From: a virus
Length of the DNA: 54,989 bases
Strand: one strand, 5' to 3'
Virus record (IMG/VR): IMGVR_UViG_3300030107_002762
Coordinates: 1-54,989 of that record
The stretch's first letter is position 1; each line of letters opens with the position of its first letter. Positions 48,274 to 54,989 of the stretch are shown here, in pieces. The notes beneath the pieces are model-generated. The model was given only the letters and a program-made list of their open reading frames with translations, was not told the origin of the DNA and ran no database searches. The translations under genes were made by a program, and so were the position numbers.

Positions 48274-50129
48274 AGTATCTCCTTTGTTTCACCCCAAGAC
48301 TTACCAAGTTCTACATCTACTAACAACGGCACTGCTAATTTTACGCAGTCTTGCATTGTTTTAGAAATAAGTAGAGCTTGTTCTTGATCAACTACCGAAA
48401 CATCAACTTCATCGTGTACTTGTAAGTGTGGAACAATACCTTGTTCCCATAGACCTAACATCGCTAATTTAGTCATGTCAGCTGCTGAACCTTGAATTAA
48501 TCTATTAAGGGCTTTATATGTAAATGATCTTTTTAAATTATCTCCGTATTTTTCTTGAGCTTCTTTTAAAGGCAACGGAGTAGAGCGTTCGTATTTATCT
48601 TCCCATAAATCGAAACGACATCGTCTACCTGCAAAAGTTTTTATATATCCTCTATCCATAGCTACGCGAGTGCAATAATCTTGTAAAGCTCTAATAAAAG
48701 GTACTTTCTCATGGTATTGTAAAAATAGAGCTTCTGCTTCTAAATCATCAACACCTAGTTCTTTAATTAGTTTTTCTTTACCCATGCCATAGCTAAGTCC
48801 TAGATTTATCGTCTTAGCTTGTTTACGTGGTATTTTTGCCATATCTGCTACGATCTGATGAAAGTCAGCATTATCGTCAGTATACTGAGCTACTGCATCT
48901 TTTGCTCCTGTTAAGTTCATCTGATCAGCATAATGTACAGTGAGTCTAGGTTCTTGTTGAGAATAATCAAAAACCCCCCACTGACAACCGTCTTCAGGAA
49001 TAAATAAAGAACGAATAAGATTACCTATCTCAGGGTCACGAGCAGGTACTTGTTGTAGATTAGGATTACTATAACTAAACCGACCACTGACCGTGCCGCC
49101 ACGATCATTACGCATAGCATGAGCTTCCGCGTGTATTCTGCCATTAAAACAATGTTCTTGGATCATCTTCTCAATAAACGTTGTTCTAGCTTTATTTAGT
49201 TTTCTAGCCCTAACGATCAACTGCGGTAGTTCATGCTCATGCCCTTCTAACCAGTCTTTTTGAAAACTAGCCATACCTTTTGCAGTATGCGGATACCAAA
49301 GTTTATTTTTATCAAATATCTCTTGTAACGAAGCGTTAGCCCAAAGATTAACTTCGGCACCATACTTACGTTTTATTTCTACTTGTAACTTTTGTTCTTC
49401 GGTAGAGAGCTGTTTACTAACTTGCTCGGCTCGTTCTTCATCTATTCTAACGCCACGCCATCGCATTTCTAATAACAACGGTATTAAACGACACTCCATA
49501 GCTAATATCTTTTCTAAATCTTGAGCAACAACTTCAGCTTTTAATTTATGCCAAAGTTTTAAAGTCAACGCTGCATCTTGTTGCCCGTAAGGACCAACGT
49601 ATTTTGCAGGTAGTTTATACATCTCTGATTTAGGATTGATACCGAAAGCTAAAGCAGCATCACGTAATAACGATTCATCTTTCTTTTCGTTACAATAAAA
49701 CTCACCTAGATTATCTAACGAATAAGAATAGCGATGTTCATCAACTAAGGGTGCAGCAACTATAGTGTCTAAAATATTGCCTTTTATTTCTACGCCTTCT
49801 CGCCTTAACCAACCTACATCATAGAGTGCATTATGAAATATAACGTCTCGTTTAGTAGAGCTAAGTAGATTACGTAACCAACGTAAAACAATATCTTCAT
49901 CTAAGTTGCCACCGCCCTGATGACGGATAGGAAAATAACCTGACCACTTTTCAGTAGCTACCCCAATACCTACGATATAACCACGACTTGTAGCCCAGCC
50001 TGGACCACAAGTCAATAAGTGTGGGTCGTAAGTTTCTAAGTCTATCGCTACGGTTTCCGTTTCCGAAAACTGCGGAAACACGTCAGGTACAGACCAAGAA
50101 CTTTCGGGAGCAAAAAGTGGTTGCTGCAT
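48270..50129 (-). CDS. polA: Family A DNA polymerase with 3'-5' exonuclease
   Basis: A 619-residue replicative polymerase lacking the 5'-3' exonuclease of bacterial Pol I. Exonuclease: Asp30/Glu32 (AIDLETYD), HNALYDVGWL and YGQQDAALT. Polymerase: motif A DYSQQEPRLTVHYA with Asp388, motif B RKQAKTINLGLSYG with Arg435, Lys439 and Leu443, and motif C VHDEVDV with Asp573. Leu443 stands at the E. coli Phe762 position. In virus surveys that residue is linked to lifestyle and fidelity. It begins an operon with the helix-turn-helix gene and follows the thymidine-metabolism block. Confidence 0.95.
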   Translation of the reverse strand: MQQPLFAPESSWSVPDVFPQFSETETVAIDLETYDPHLLTCGPGWATSRGYIVGIGVATEKWSGYFPIRHQGGGNLDEDIVLRWLRNLLSSTKRDVIFHNALYDVGWLRREGVEIKGNILDTIVAAPLVDEHRYSYSLDNLGEFYCNEKKDESLLRDAALAFGINPKSEMYKLPAKYVGPYGQQDAALTLKLWHKLKAEVVAQDLEKILAMECRLIPLLLEMRWRGVRIDEERAEQVSKQLSTEEQKLQVEIKRKYGAEVNLWANASLQEIFDKNKLWYPHTAKGMASFQKDWLEGHEHELPQLIVRARKLNKARTTFIEKMIQEHCFNGRIHAEAHAMRNDRGGTVSGRFSYSNPNLQQVPARDPEIGNLIRSLFIPEDGCQWGVFDYSQQEPRLTVHYADQMNLTGAKDAVAQYTDDNADFHQIVADMAKIPRKQAKTINLGLSYGMGKEKLIKELGVDDLEAEALFLQYHEKVPFIRALQDYCTRVAMDRGYIKTFAGRRCRFDLWEDKYERSTPLPLKEAQEKYGDNLKRSFTYKALNRLIQGSAADMTKLAMLGLWEQGIVPHLQVHDEVDVSVVDQEQALLISKTMQDCVKLAVPLLVDVELGKSWGETKEIL

Positions 50130-50131
50130 AA

Positions 50132-50422
50132 TTACTTTTTCTTTTTAACTATCTTAGTAACTTTTGCCTTAGGTTTCTTTTTCTTTGGAGCTTTACCGCC
50201 TACCCATGCTTCGTTTACATCAGGAGTAGTAGGGTCGTCCGCTACAAATCTACCTTTTTTACCACGTGCTCGTTTTACTTCTGCTACTTCTTCTTCAAAT
50301 TTATCTAAGGTTACCGTAGCTTCCTCAATAGCTTCTGCTAAAACTTTTTCATCTTTAGTTTCTACAGGTTTTTTAGTATTATCTGTAAAAAATAAATTTC
50401 TTATCCTTTGCCATAAACTCAT
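50132..50422 (-). CDS. Small basic hypothetical protein
   Basis: A 96-residue protein: amphipathic start (LWQRIRNLFFTDNTKKPVET), acidic helix (VLAEAIEEATVTLDKFEEEV) and Lys-rich C-terminus (GKAPKKKKPKAKVTKIVKKK). It starts 2 bases after the stop of the Nmad1-like gene. Might bind DNA or the polymerase; no evidence beyond charge. Confidence 0.6.
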   Translation of the reverse strand: MSLWQRIRNLFFTDNTKKPVETKDEKVLAEAIEEATVTLDKFEEEVAEVKRARGKKGRFVADDPTTPDVNEAWVGGKAPKKKKPKAKVTKIVKKKK

Positions 50423-50424
50423 AA

Positions 50425-50781
50425 TTAATCTCCTGTTGGTATGCCTTCTGAGGTTACTGCTCCAGAATAAATTGCTTTACTCTCTTGCTCAGAATCATTT
50501 ATTAAAATATCGTTTTCTACTAATAATAAATATCTACGTAAATCGCGGATATCATCTAGTAGTCCTGCTTCGCCTTTAAATGCTTCACCTGCTTCAAAGA
50601 TATCCCACCCGTGTTTTTCAGACTGGTGTTCTATCCTATCGAACTTACGTGCTAACATCATAAAAGCCCCTACGCCACCTCTACGTTTCCAAGAGTCACC
50701 GTAAGAAACTTCAGCTCTTTTTAACGCTTCTAGGTCGTTTTGGGCTATGTCTTTCATAGCTTCCCAATTACTAATCGCCAT
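50425..50781 (-). CDS. Nmad1/DUF1599-like small protein
   Basis: A 118-residue all-alpha protein from the ATG at 50781 (AGGAG 6 bases upstream). YGDSWKRRGGVGAFMMLARK, KFDRIE (46-51) and LLDDIRDLRRYLLL (74-87) match the pattern of the nucleotide modification associated domain 1 (DUF1599), a MazG-like all-alpha fold. It sits directly downstream of a thymidylate synthase family gene and a thymine pyrophosphorylase-like gene, the context in which this domain is found in phages with modified DNA. Assignment by pattern, moderate certainty. Confidence 0.6.
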   Translation of the reverse strand: MAISNWEAMKDIAQNDLEALKRAEVSYGDSWKRRGGVGAFMMLARKFDRIEHQSEKHGWDIFEAGEAFKGEAGLLDDIRDLRRYLLLVENDILINDSEQESKAIYSGAVTSEGIPTGD

Positions 50782-50791
50782 AATTTGCTCC

Positions 50792-51862
50792 TTAGTTGTC
50801 CGCAATTTTTAATGTGAAAGTAGTGTCTCGTTTGCGGACCCATTCGAAACACGCTTTCATCCAATCGTATGCTTTAATTTTATTAATCCAAGCATAAGAA
50901 TCCTCGTAACGTCTACGTTTATGAAAAAGATAAGCATTAACCATAGGTATTGCTATATCCCGTATAGACGGATTTTGAAAAGTTTTTATTGGTCCTATAT
51001 AGTCTTTAGTTGAGAACGTTTTACCTGTCGTTATAACATCATCAAACGCCTCAAAAAATAAATCTAATTCCCACTGGAAAGTTTTAGAATGAGTTATTAA
51101 AGGTATAAGGTCTTTTTGTTTAATATATTCATAATCGTTTTTAGTAGAACGCCAACTATAAATATCAATAACGCCTAACTCTTTACAACGCTCCCAAACA
51201 TCGTTTTGATAAACATGAAAACTATCGCTAATTTGAGTATATTCACCAACAGCTATTTCTAATCTCGAAGCAAGATATTCTTGTAACATTGACATATGTA
51301 CTGCGTTAGCACCATAAGCCCCCCAAAGCATATCGTTCGAACGATTACAAACAGTCATGTTTAGTTTTTTATCTCTAACTTTAAAATAAATATTCGTATT
51401 ACAAGGTACGTCTTTACCGTCTCTATCTAAATCTTCTTTGACGTCCCACATCTGTAATACTGCCCGTCTATCGTTAGGGTTACGTCGTAACATAGCGATA
51501 ATAATTTCTAATTGATCTTTATCAAAATAATCTCGCCAACGCCAACCGTACGCCCCCCATAGAGTCTCATTATCATCAGAAAAATCTCGCATAGAGTTTA
51601 CAAAAAAAGTTAAAGGTCTTAAATCTTTACGTCCATGTAACATCCATAGACCTTCTATAAAATGGAAAAAAGGATTAGCATCGCGTTTTTCACAAAACAA
51701 TACACGTTCTGTAGGTTTTTGATAGACCGTAGCTACTGGTTCTATCGCTTCTAATGTTAACCCGTTTCTACTTTCTTGTTCTCGATAATTAGTTTTATCT
51801 AAAAAGAAATCGACACCTAATTTAAAAGCGTCGTTTATATTTCGTGCGGTTATTACTTTCAT
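50792..51862 (-). CDS. Thymidylate synthase / dUMP hydroxymethylase family
   Basis: A 356-residue enzyme of the thymidylate synthase fold. Catalytic Cys154 (VPCNTNIYF), RSND-type phosphate region (CNRSNDMLWGAYGANAVHMS) with Asn186 at the base-specifying position (uracil rather than cytosine), and ISDSFHVYQND with the conserved His-x-Tyr are visible. Also FFHFIEGLWMLHGRKDL and LWGAYGWRWRDY match family blocks. It could make dTMP or, as in phages with modified thymine, 5-hydroxymethyl-dUMP. The neighbour at 51859-52776 favours the second, but sequence alone does not decide. Confidence 0.85.
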   Translation of the reverse strand: MKVITARNINDAFKLGVDFFLDKTNYREQESRNGLTLEAIEPVATVYQKPTERVLFCEKRDANPFFHFIEGLWMLHGRKDLRPLTFFVNSMRDFSDDNETLWGAYGWRWRDYFDKDQLEIIIAMLRRNPNDRRAVLQMWDVKEDLDRDGKDVPCNTNIYFKVRDKKLNMTVCNRSNDMLWGAYGANAVHMSMLQEYLASRLEIAVGEYTQISDSFHVYQNDVWERCKELGVIDIYSWRSTKNDYEYIKQKDLIPLITHSKTFQWELDLFFEAFDDVITTGKTFSTKDYIGPIKTFQNPSIRDIAIPMVNAYLFHKRRRYEDSYAWINKIKAYDWMKACFEWVRKRDTTFTLKIADN

Positions 51863-52776
51863 AATTCGTATTTGCTTTTACCTGCTACTACATCTTCTAC
51901 TATAGGCAAGTCGTTTTGTTTATAGATAGAACGTGTCCTACCCTCATTTTTAAGAATACGTGAGTATTTATCAAACTCACATAAACCCCCTTCTATCTCC
52001 CTTAATTCATAGTTAACAGAGTTTCTTTTAGTAACCCAAGAATTTCTTTCGAATGCTATTTTTAACAACTCTTGCATTTCACTGTTCCAATCATGACTAC
52101 GTAAACAATAATCTAATGGTCTACCTGTCAAACGATTAAGACCTCGCATAGCTCCTGGACCTGCATTAGCCCAAGTCATAATATCATTAGCTTCATCTAA
52201 TAAATAAGTATGTCTTAAATCAGTAACAACCTCGTACGCCATAAATGGACCCATGTAAGGATAATCTCGTAAAGTTTCCCAACAAAACTCTAAAGAAGAA
52301 TTGTTTAATGCTTTTTTATTTTCTAATTTAGTTACTAAATAATCTCTGTCGTTCCACATATGACTTATACATTCAGCTACCCCTGTAACTTTATCCATAC
52401 GATTAGGGGTTTTAATAATATAAGAACCAGTAATCCATTTAGGTTGTTTTTTAATAAGTTCAATAGCTTTCTTCCTATTCCAATTAAACAATAAATCATT
52501 TTCTATTAATGTCCTTCCTGTTTCTATTAAATTAAACCACCTAAAAATTATTACTGCCATAAAAACTCTAGGGTCGTCTCGTAACGGTTCTCTAATATGT
52601 TTTTTAAGCCACCGAGTAGTCCTATCTTCTTCTCGATAAACTTGACAGAATTTAAACTCTTGTAAAATAGGATCATTAGTCCAAGGGGGCGGTAAATCAT
52701 TTTCTTTCTTTTTACGAATACTTTCCCGTTCTTCTTGCCAGTAAAAATATCTATCAAGTTCTTCTGCAATAAACAT
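51859..52776 (-). CDS. aGPT-pyrophosphorylase / hmdU kinase helical-domain-like protein
   Basis: A 305-residue helix-hairpin-helix family protein. FCQVYREEDRTTRWLKKH (43-60), GPFMAYEVVTDLRHT (176-190) and TWANAGPGAMRGLNRLTGRP (201-220) are the blocks of the alpha-glutamyl/putrescinyl-thymine pyrophosphorylase group (clade 3, HMUDK helical domain type). These act in making hypermodified thymines from 5-hydroxymethyluracil DNA in phages. The ATG overlaps the synthase stop by 4 bases, linking the two in translation. No separate P-loop kinase is seen in the window, so the final modification is unknown. Confidence 0.8.
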   Translation of the reverse strand: MFIAEELDRYFYWQEERESIRKKKENDLPPPWTNDPILQEFKFCQVYREEDRTTRWLKKHIREPLRDDPRVFMAVIIFRWFNLIETGRTLIENDLLFNWNRKKAIELIKKQPKWITGSYIIKTPNRMDKVTGVAECISHMWNDRDYLVTKLENKKALNNSSLEFCWETLRDYPYMGPFMAYEVVTDLRHTYLLDEANDIMTWANAGPGAMRGLNRLTGRPLDYCLRSHDWNSEMQELLKIAFERNSWVTKRNSVNYELREIEGGLCEFDKYSRILKNEGRTRSIYKQNDLPIVEDVVAGKSKYEL

Positions 52777-53627
52777 TACTTCTTAGTTAGTCTCCAAGCA
52801 CAGTTATTAGCGTGTTCAGGATACATAGTCGCTGCTGCCATACGTAAAAACTGTTTACCGAAACGTTCACTTAACATAATCATTTGTTCGTCTGACCACT
52901 CTATTTTTAAATCACGAGTGCCATCAAACCTAGCTTTCTTTAAATTAGGCATTTGTATAAACGTACCCGTGACCGCTTCAATATTAAAGTTACGTTCTAA
53001 TTCTTCTTTTAGTTCTTCAAAGCCCCACTCATAAACGTGGTCTTCAGGTAACTTATCATTTGACCCGTCATGGTTAGGTGTAGAAACATAGCCCAGTGCG
53101 TCAGGTCGCATAACCCTAGCTACATCATCTAACCATGCGGGTACAAACTCTCTACCCATATGTTCAATAACTTCGGTAGACCAAAAGAAATCTATACTTT
53201 CATCAGGTAAATCAAACACAGGGTTTACCGTTAAATCTTGTATTCTTATTTGTCCGTTAAAGTTTTTAAACCAAGTAGATTCTTCTAACCTACCTCCTGC
53301 GTTAGACCAAAATTTATTTTCTAACTCACACGCGGGGTCAATATCGTAACCATAATAAGAACGGATAATATCAGACTTTTTAACTACGTATGCTTTATAT
53401 AAACAACGTAACGCCCAACACTCTCCACAACCAACTTCTAAAGTGTCTAAGGGTCTACCCAACACTTTAGCTTCATCTATCGCTAAACTAGCAATTTTAT
53501 CAAAACGACTCATATGAGCTAATTCATCTGGTCGCCAGTTACCTAGTACTCCTGCTGAAGCAAGGTCCATTCTAGTATTTTTACTATCGTTTTCATTGAC
53601 AGTAAGTTTCTTTCTAATTGATGACAT
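52776..53627 (-). CDS. SAM-dependent methyltransferase-like protein
   Basis: A 283-residue class I methyltransferase. Motif I LEVGCGECWAL (63-73), the acidic residue of motif II (YYGYDIDP, Asp95), IDFFWSTEVIEHMG and a motif VI-like GYVSTPNHDG fit a methyltransferase domain of the type 11/23 group. The substrate is not evident; its place upstream of the thymine-modification genes suggests a role in nucleotide modification, but other substrates are possible. The leader GAAAGGAGAATAT precedes the ATG. Confidence 0.75.
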   Translation of the reverse strand: MSSIRKKLTVNENDSKNTRMDLASAGVLGNWRPDELAHMSRFDKIASLAIDEAKVLGRPLDTLEVGCGECWALRCLYKAYVVKKSDIIRSYYGYDIDPACELENKFWSNAGGRLEESTWFKNFNGQIRIQDLTVNPVFDLPDESIDFFWSTEVIEHMGREFVPAWLDDVARVMRPDALGYVSTPNHDGSNDKLPEDHVYEWGFEELKEELERNFNIEAVTGTFIQMPNLKKARFDGTRDLKIEWSDEQMIMLSERFGKQFLRMAAATMYPEHANNCAWRLTKK

Positions 53628-53661
53628 ATATTCTCCTTTCTAAAAAATTAATCACATATTT

Positions 53662-53691
53662 ATTATCCTTTACTTTTATATGCAAAGTAAA
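53662..53691 (-). promoter_or_regulatory. CTTTACTTT-class promoter for the modification operon
   Basis: Minus strand: TTTACT (53686-53691), 18 bases, GATAAT (53662-53667). It precedes the methyltransferase gene and may drive the genes down to the polymerase. CTTTACTTTG is conserved, but the TGC is changed to TTC. Confidence 0.62.
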
Positions 53692-53697
53692 GAACTT

Positions 53698-54989
53698 TTA
53701 TACTTGATAACAGCGTGTTGTTTTAGGTTCAATCAAATATAAATTCTCTTTCGTTCTAGTAATACCTACATAAAACACTCTGTTTTCATCATCAGGATTA
53801 CGTTGGTAGTTTTTATAAACTCGTGCCGTAATATCCGTTAATAACACTACATTAGTTGCCTCTCCGCCTTTTGCTGCATGAATAGTAGATAAACGTATAC
53901 GTGGTTCTTTTGTTATTTTTTCTCCTCTACGTAACATAGCTCGTATATAACTTATTTCTTTTACACTTAACATAGTAAAAGCATCATACCAACGACCTTC
54001 AGGTAAATCAGGAAACATATTTTTTAAATCTTGATACTGCATAGTCAAATCAGCATCAACCACTTCTAGTTTTTTACTATCTTTAATCCGCATATATTTC
54101 AAAATATTTATACACTCAACCATAGGTATTGTTCTACCTTGATTTAATCGTTCCCAATTTATTACGGCTCTGATTTTCTTTTCAGAGATACTAGGTCTAC
54201 CTTTTACTTCAAAAAACCAACCTTGGTTTCTACAATACTCGTCTACTTCTTCTAATAAATAATTAGTCCTAGCTAACACTAGCCACTCACCTTCTTCCAT
54301 ATTTACTAATTCAATAGTTGGTTCCCAACGTACGGTGCCTTGTTCTTTTCTAGGCGTCCATTCTTTATAAATTCTAGAACGTACTTGGTCGATACAACGT
54401 TTAGCTACTTCATGCACTTCTAAAGGTACGCGATATGATTGTTTTAAAACTAAAGCATTAGTAGAGTTTTTAATTAAATATTCAACATCTGCCCCTGCCC
54501 ATTTATAAATTGCTTGATCATCATCACCTGCAACATAAATACGATCAGCTTTTTCTGTTAGTTTACGTACTACCGCCCATTGTAGCGGTGATAAATCTTG
54601 AGCTTCATCTACGAACATAACATCTAATTTAGGCACATCACCACGTAATAAAAATTGTTGTAACATATCTGTATAATCAACTAATAATCTATCTTCTTTA
54701 AACAAACGTAGCCCTCTAGCGTAACGTTCTAACTCAAACCACCCTACTGCGTCTTCTACTTCGTGCCATTGTTGTTCTAACGGTATCTCTCGCATACGAG
54801 CTAAGTTTTCTATAAACGCTAAACGATCATCATGGGTCATGGCAAATAAATGTCCATCGTCTGAGTTAGTACGACCCGTTAAACGAATATTTAATTTTTC
54901 ATTTAAGTCTAATATATCTGAATGACTTATAACACTTTCTCTACTAAGCCCTAATTGTCTAAACGCTAATGAATGTAACGTTCTAAAAA
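53698..54989 (-). CDS. UvrD/Rep-like superfamily 1 helicase, 5' truncated
   Basis: A 3'-5' helicase fragment of about 430 codons that runs off the right end of the window. The frame is open to base 54989 through FRTLHSLAFRQLGL (motif Ib), so the ATG at 54840 is internal. Visible motifs are VDEAQDLSPLQW (II), AGDDDQAIYKWAG (III), LKQSYRVP (IV), LSTIHAAKGGEATNVVL (V) and RVFYVGITRTKENLYLI (VI). The Walker A motif lies outside. The enzyme likely serves phage replication or recombination. It ends 7 bases before a promoter for the next operon. Confidence 0.92.
   Translation of the reverse strand, partial: FRTLHSLAFRQLGLSRESVISHSDILDLNEKLNIRLTGRTNSDDGHLFAMTHDDRLAFIENLARMREIPLEQQWHEVEDAVGWFELERYARGLRLFKEDRLLVDYTDMLQQFLLRGDVPKLDVMFVDEAQDLSPLQWAVVRKLTEKADRIYVAGDDDQAIYKWAGADVEYLIKNSTNALVLKQSYRVPLEVHEVAKRCIDQVRSRIYKEWTPRKEQGTVRWEPTIELVNMEEGEWLVLARTNYLLEEVDEYCRNQGWFFEVKGRPSISEKKIRAVINWERLNQGRTIPMVECINILKYMRIKDSKKLEVVDADLTMQYQDLKNMFPDLPEGRWYDAFTMLSVKEISYIRAMLRRGEKITKEPRIRLSTIHAAKGGEATNVVLLTDITARVYKNYQRNPDDENRVFYVGITRTKENLYLIEPKTTRCYQV

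Noticed and set aside
52551-52769. Second minus-strand frame inside the thymine-modification gene
   Set aside because: Nested shadow of a gene with recognised family motifs.
38342-53691. TGCTTTA as T4-type MotA boxes
   Set aside because: The word resembles a MotA box, but the distance to the -10 box is about 19 bases, too long for middle promoters; it fits a -35 element instead, and no MotA homologue was seen.
1-54989. Temperate phage with integrase or repressor
   Set aside because: No tyrosine or serine recombinase, attachment site or CI-like repressor could be found; such genes could still lie outside the window.

Overview
The window is an AT-rich bacteriophage genome segment, most likely from a marine short-tailed (podovirus-like) phage of a Gram-negative host. 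The phage assignment rests on a P22-type portal, large and small terminase subunits, a scaffold / capsid / decoration series, a family A DNA polymerase, a T4-type lysozyme and a two-gene spanin pair. I see no tail sheath, tape measure or integrase. A diderm host is implied by the spanins and by outer-membrane secretion genes. Both window ends cut through a gene (an SNF2 helicase on the left, a UvrD-like helicase on the right), so this is not a complete annotated genome. Every recognised gene except the SNF2 helicase is on the minus strand, so transcription runs right to left.

Right part (about 38-55 kb), early and replication functions: a UvrD/Rep helicase; a nucleotide-modification block (methyltransferase, thymine-pyrophosphorylase-like helix-hairpin-helix protein, thymidylate synthase family enzyme, Nmad1-like small protein); a family A DNA polymerase; a helix-turn-helix protein; a zinc-finger protein; a VRR-NUC nuclease; a DUF932 protein; and about twenty small unknown genes in short operons. 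These operons share a minus-strand promoter built on TGCTTTACTTT with a -10 box 17-19 bases away, often followed by a conserved leader with a strong Shine-Dalgarno. The small terminase subunit and repeat-rich noncoding DNA close this part.

Middle (about 18-37 kb), virion module: spanins, a possible ADP-ribosyltransferase-like protein, large terminase, portal, a GroES co-chaperonin, scaffold, decoration protein, major capsid protein followed by a strong UUCG terminator, connector and tail proteins, a repeat-rich fibre-like protein, and a fibre with an S74 self-cleaving chaperone domain. Then come the endolysin, a run of very basic small proteins, a secreted-type nuclease and holin-like membrane proteins.

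Left part (about 1-15 kb): the striking region is 9655-14403, which encodes CsgF, CsgG, a curlin-repeat protein, a FecR-domain protein with curlin-like C-terminal repeats, and a CHASE2-class III adenylate cyclase. The genes overlap one another in one transcription unit. This looks like a phage-carried amyloid secretion channel with its own cargo and an attached envelope-sensing cAMP module. It lies between lysis-type membrane genes and genes for large internal or tail virion proteins (1154-9570).
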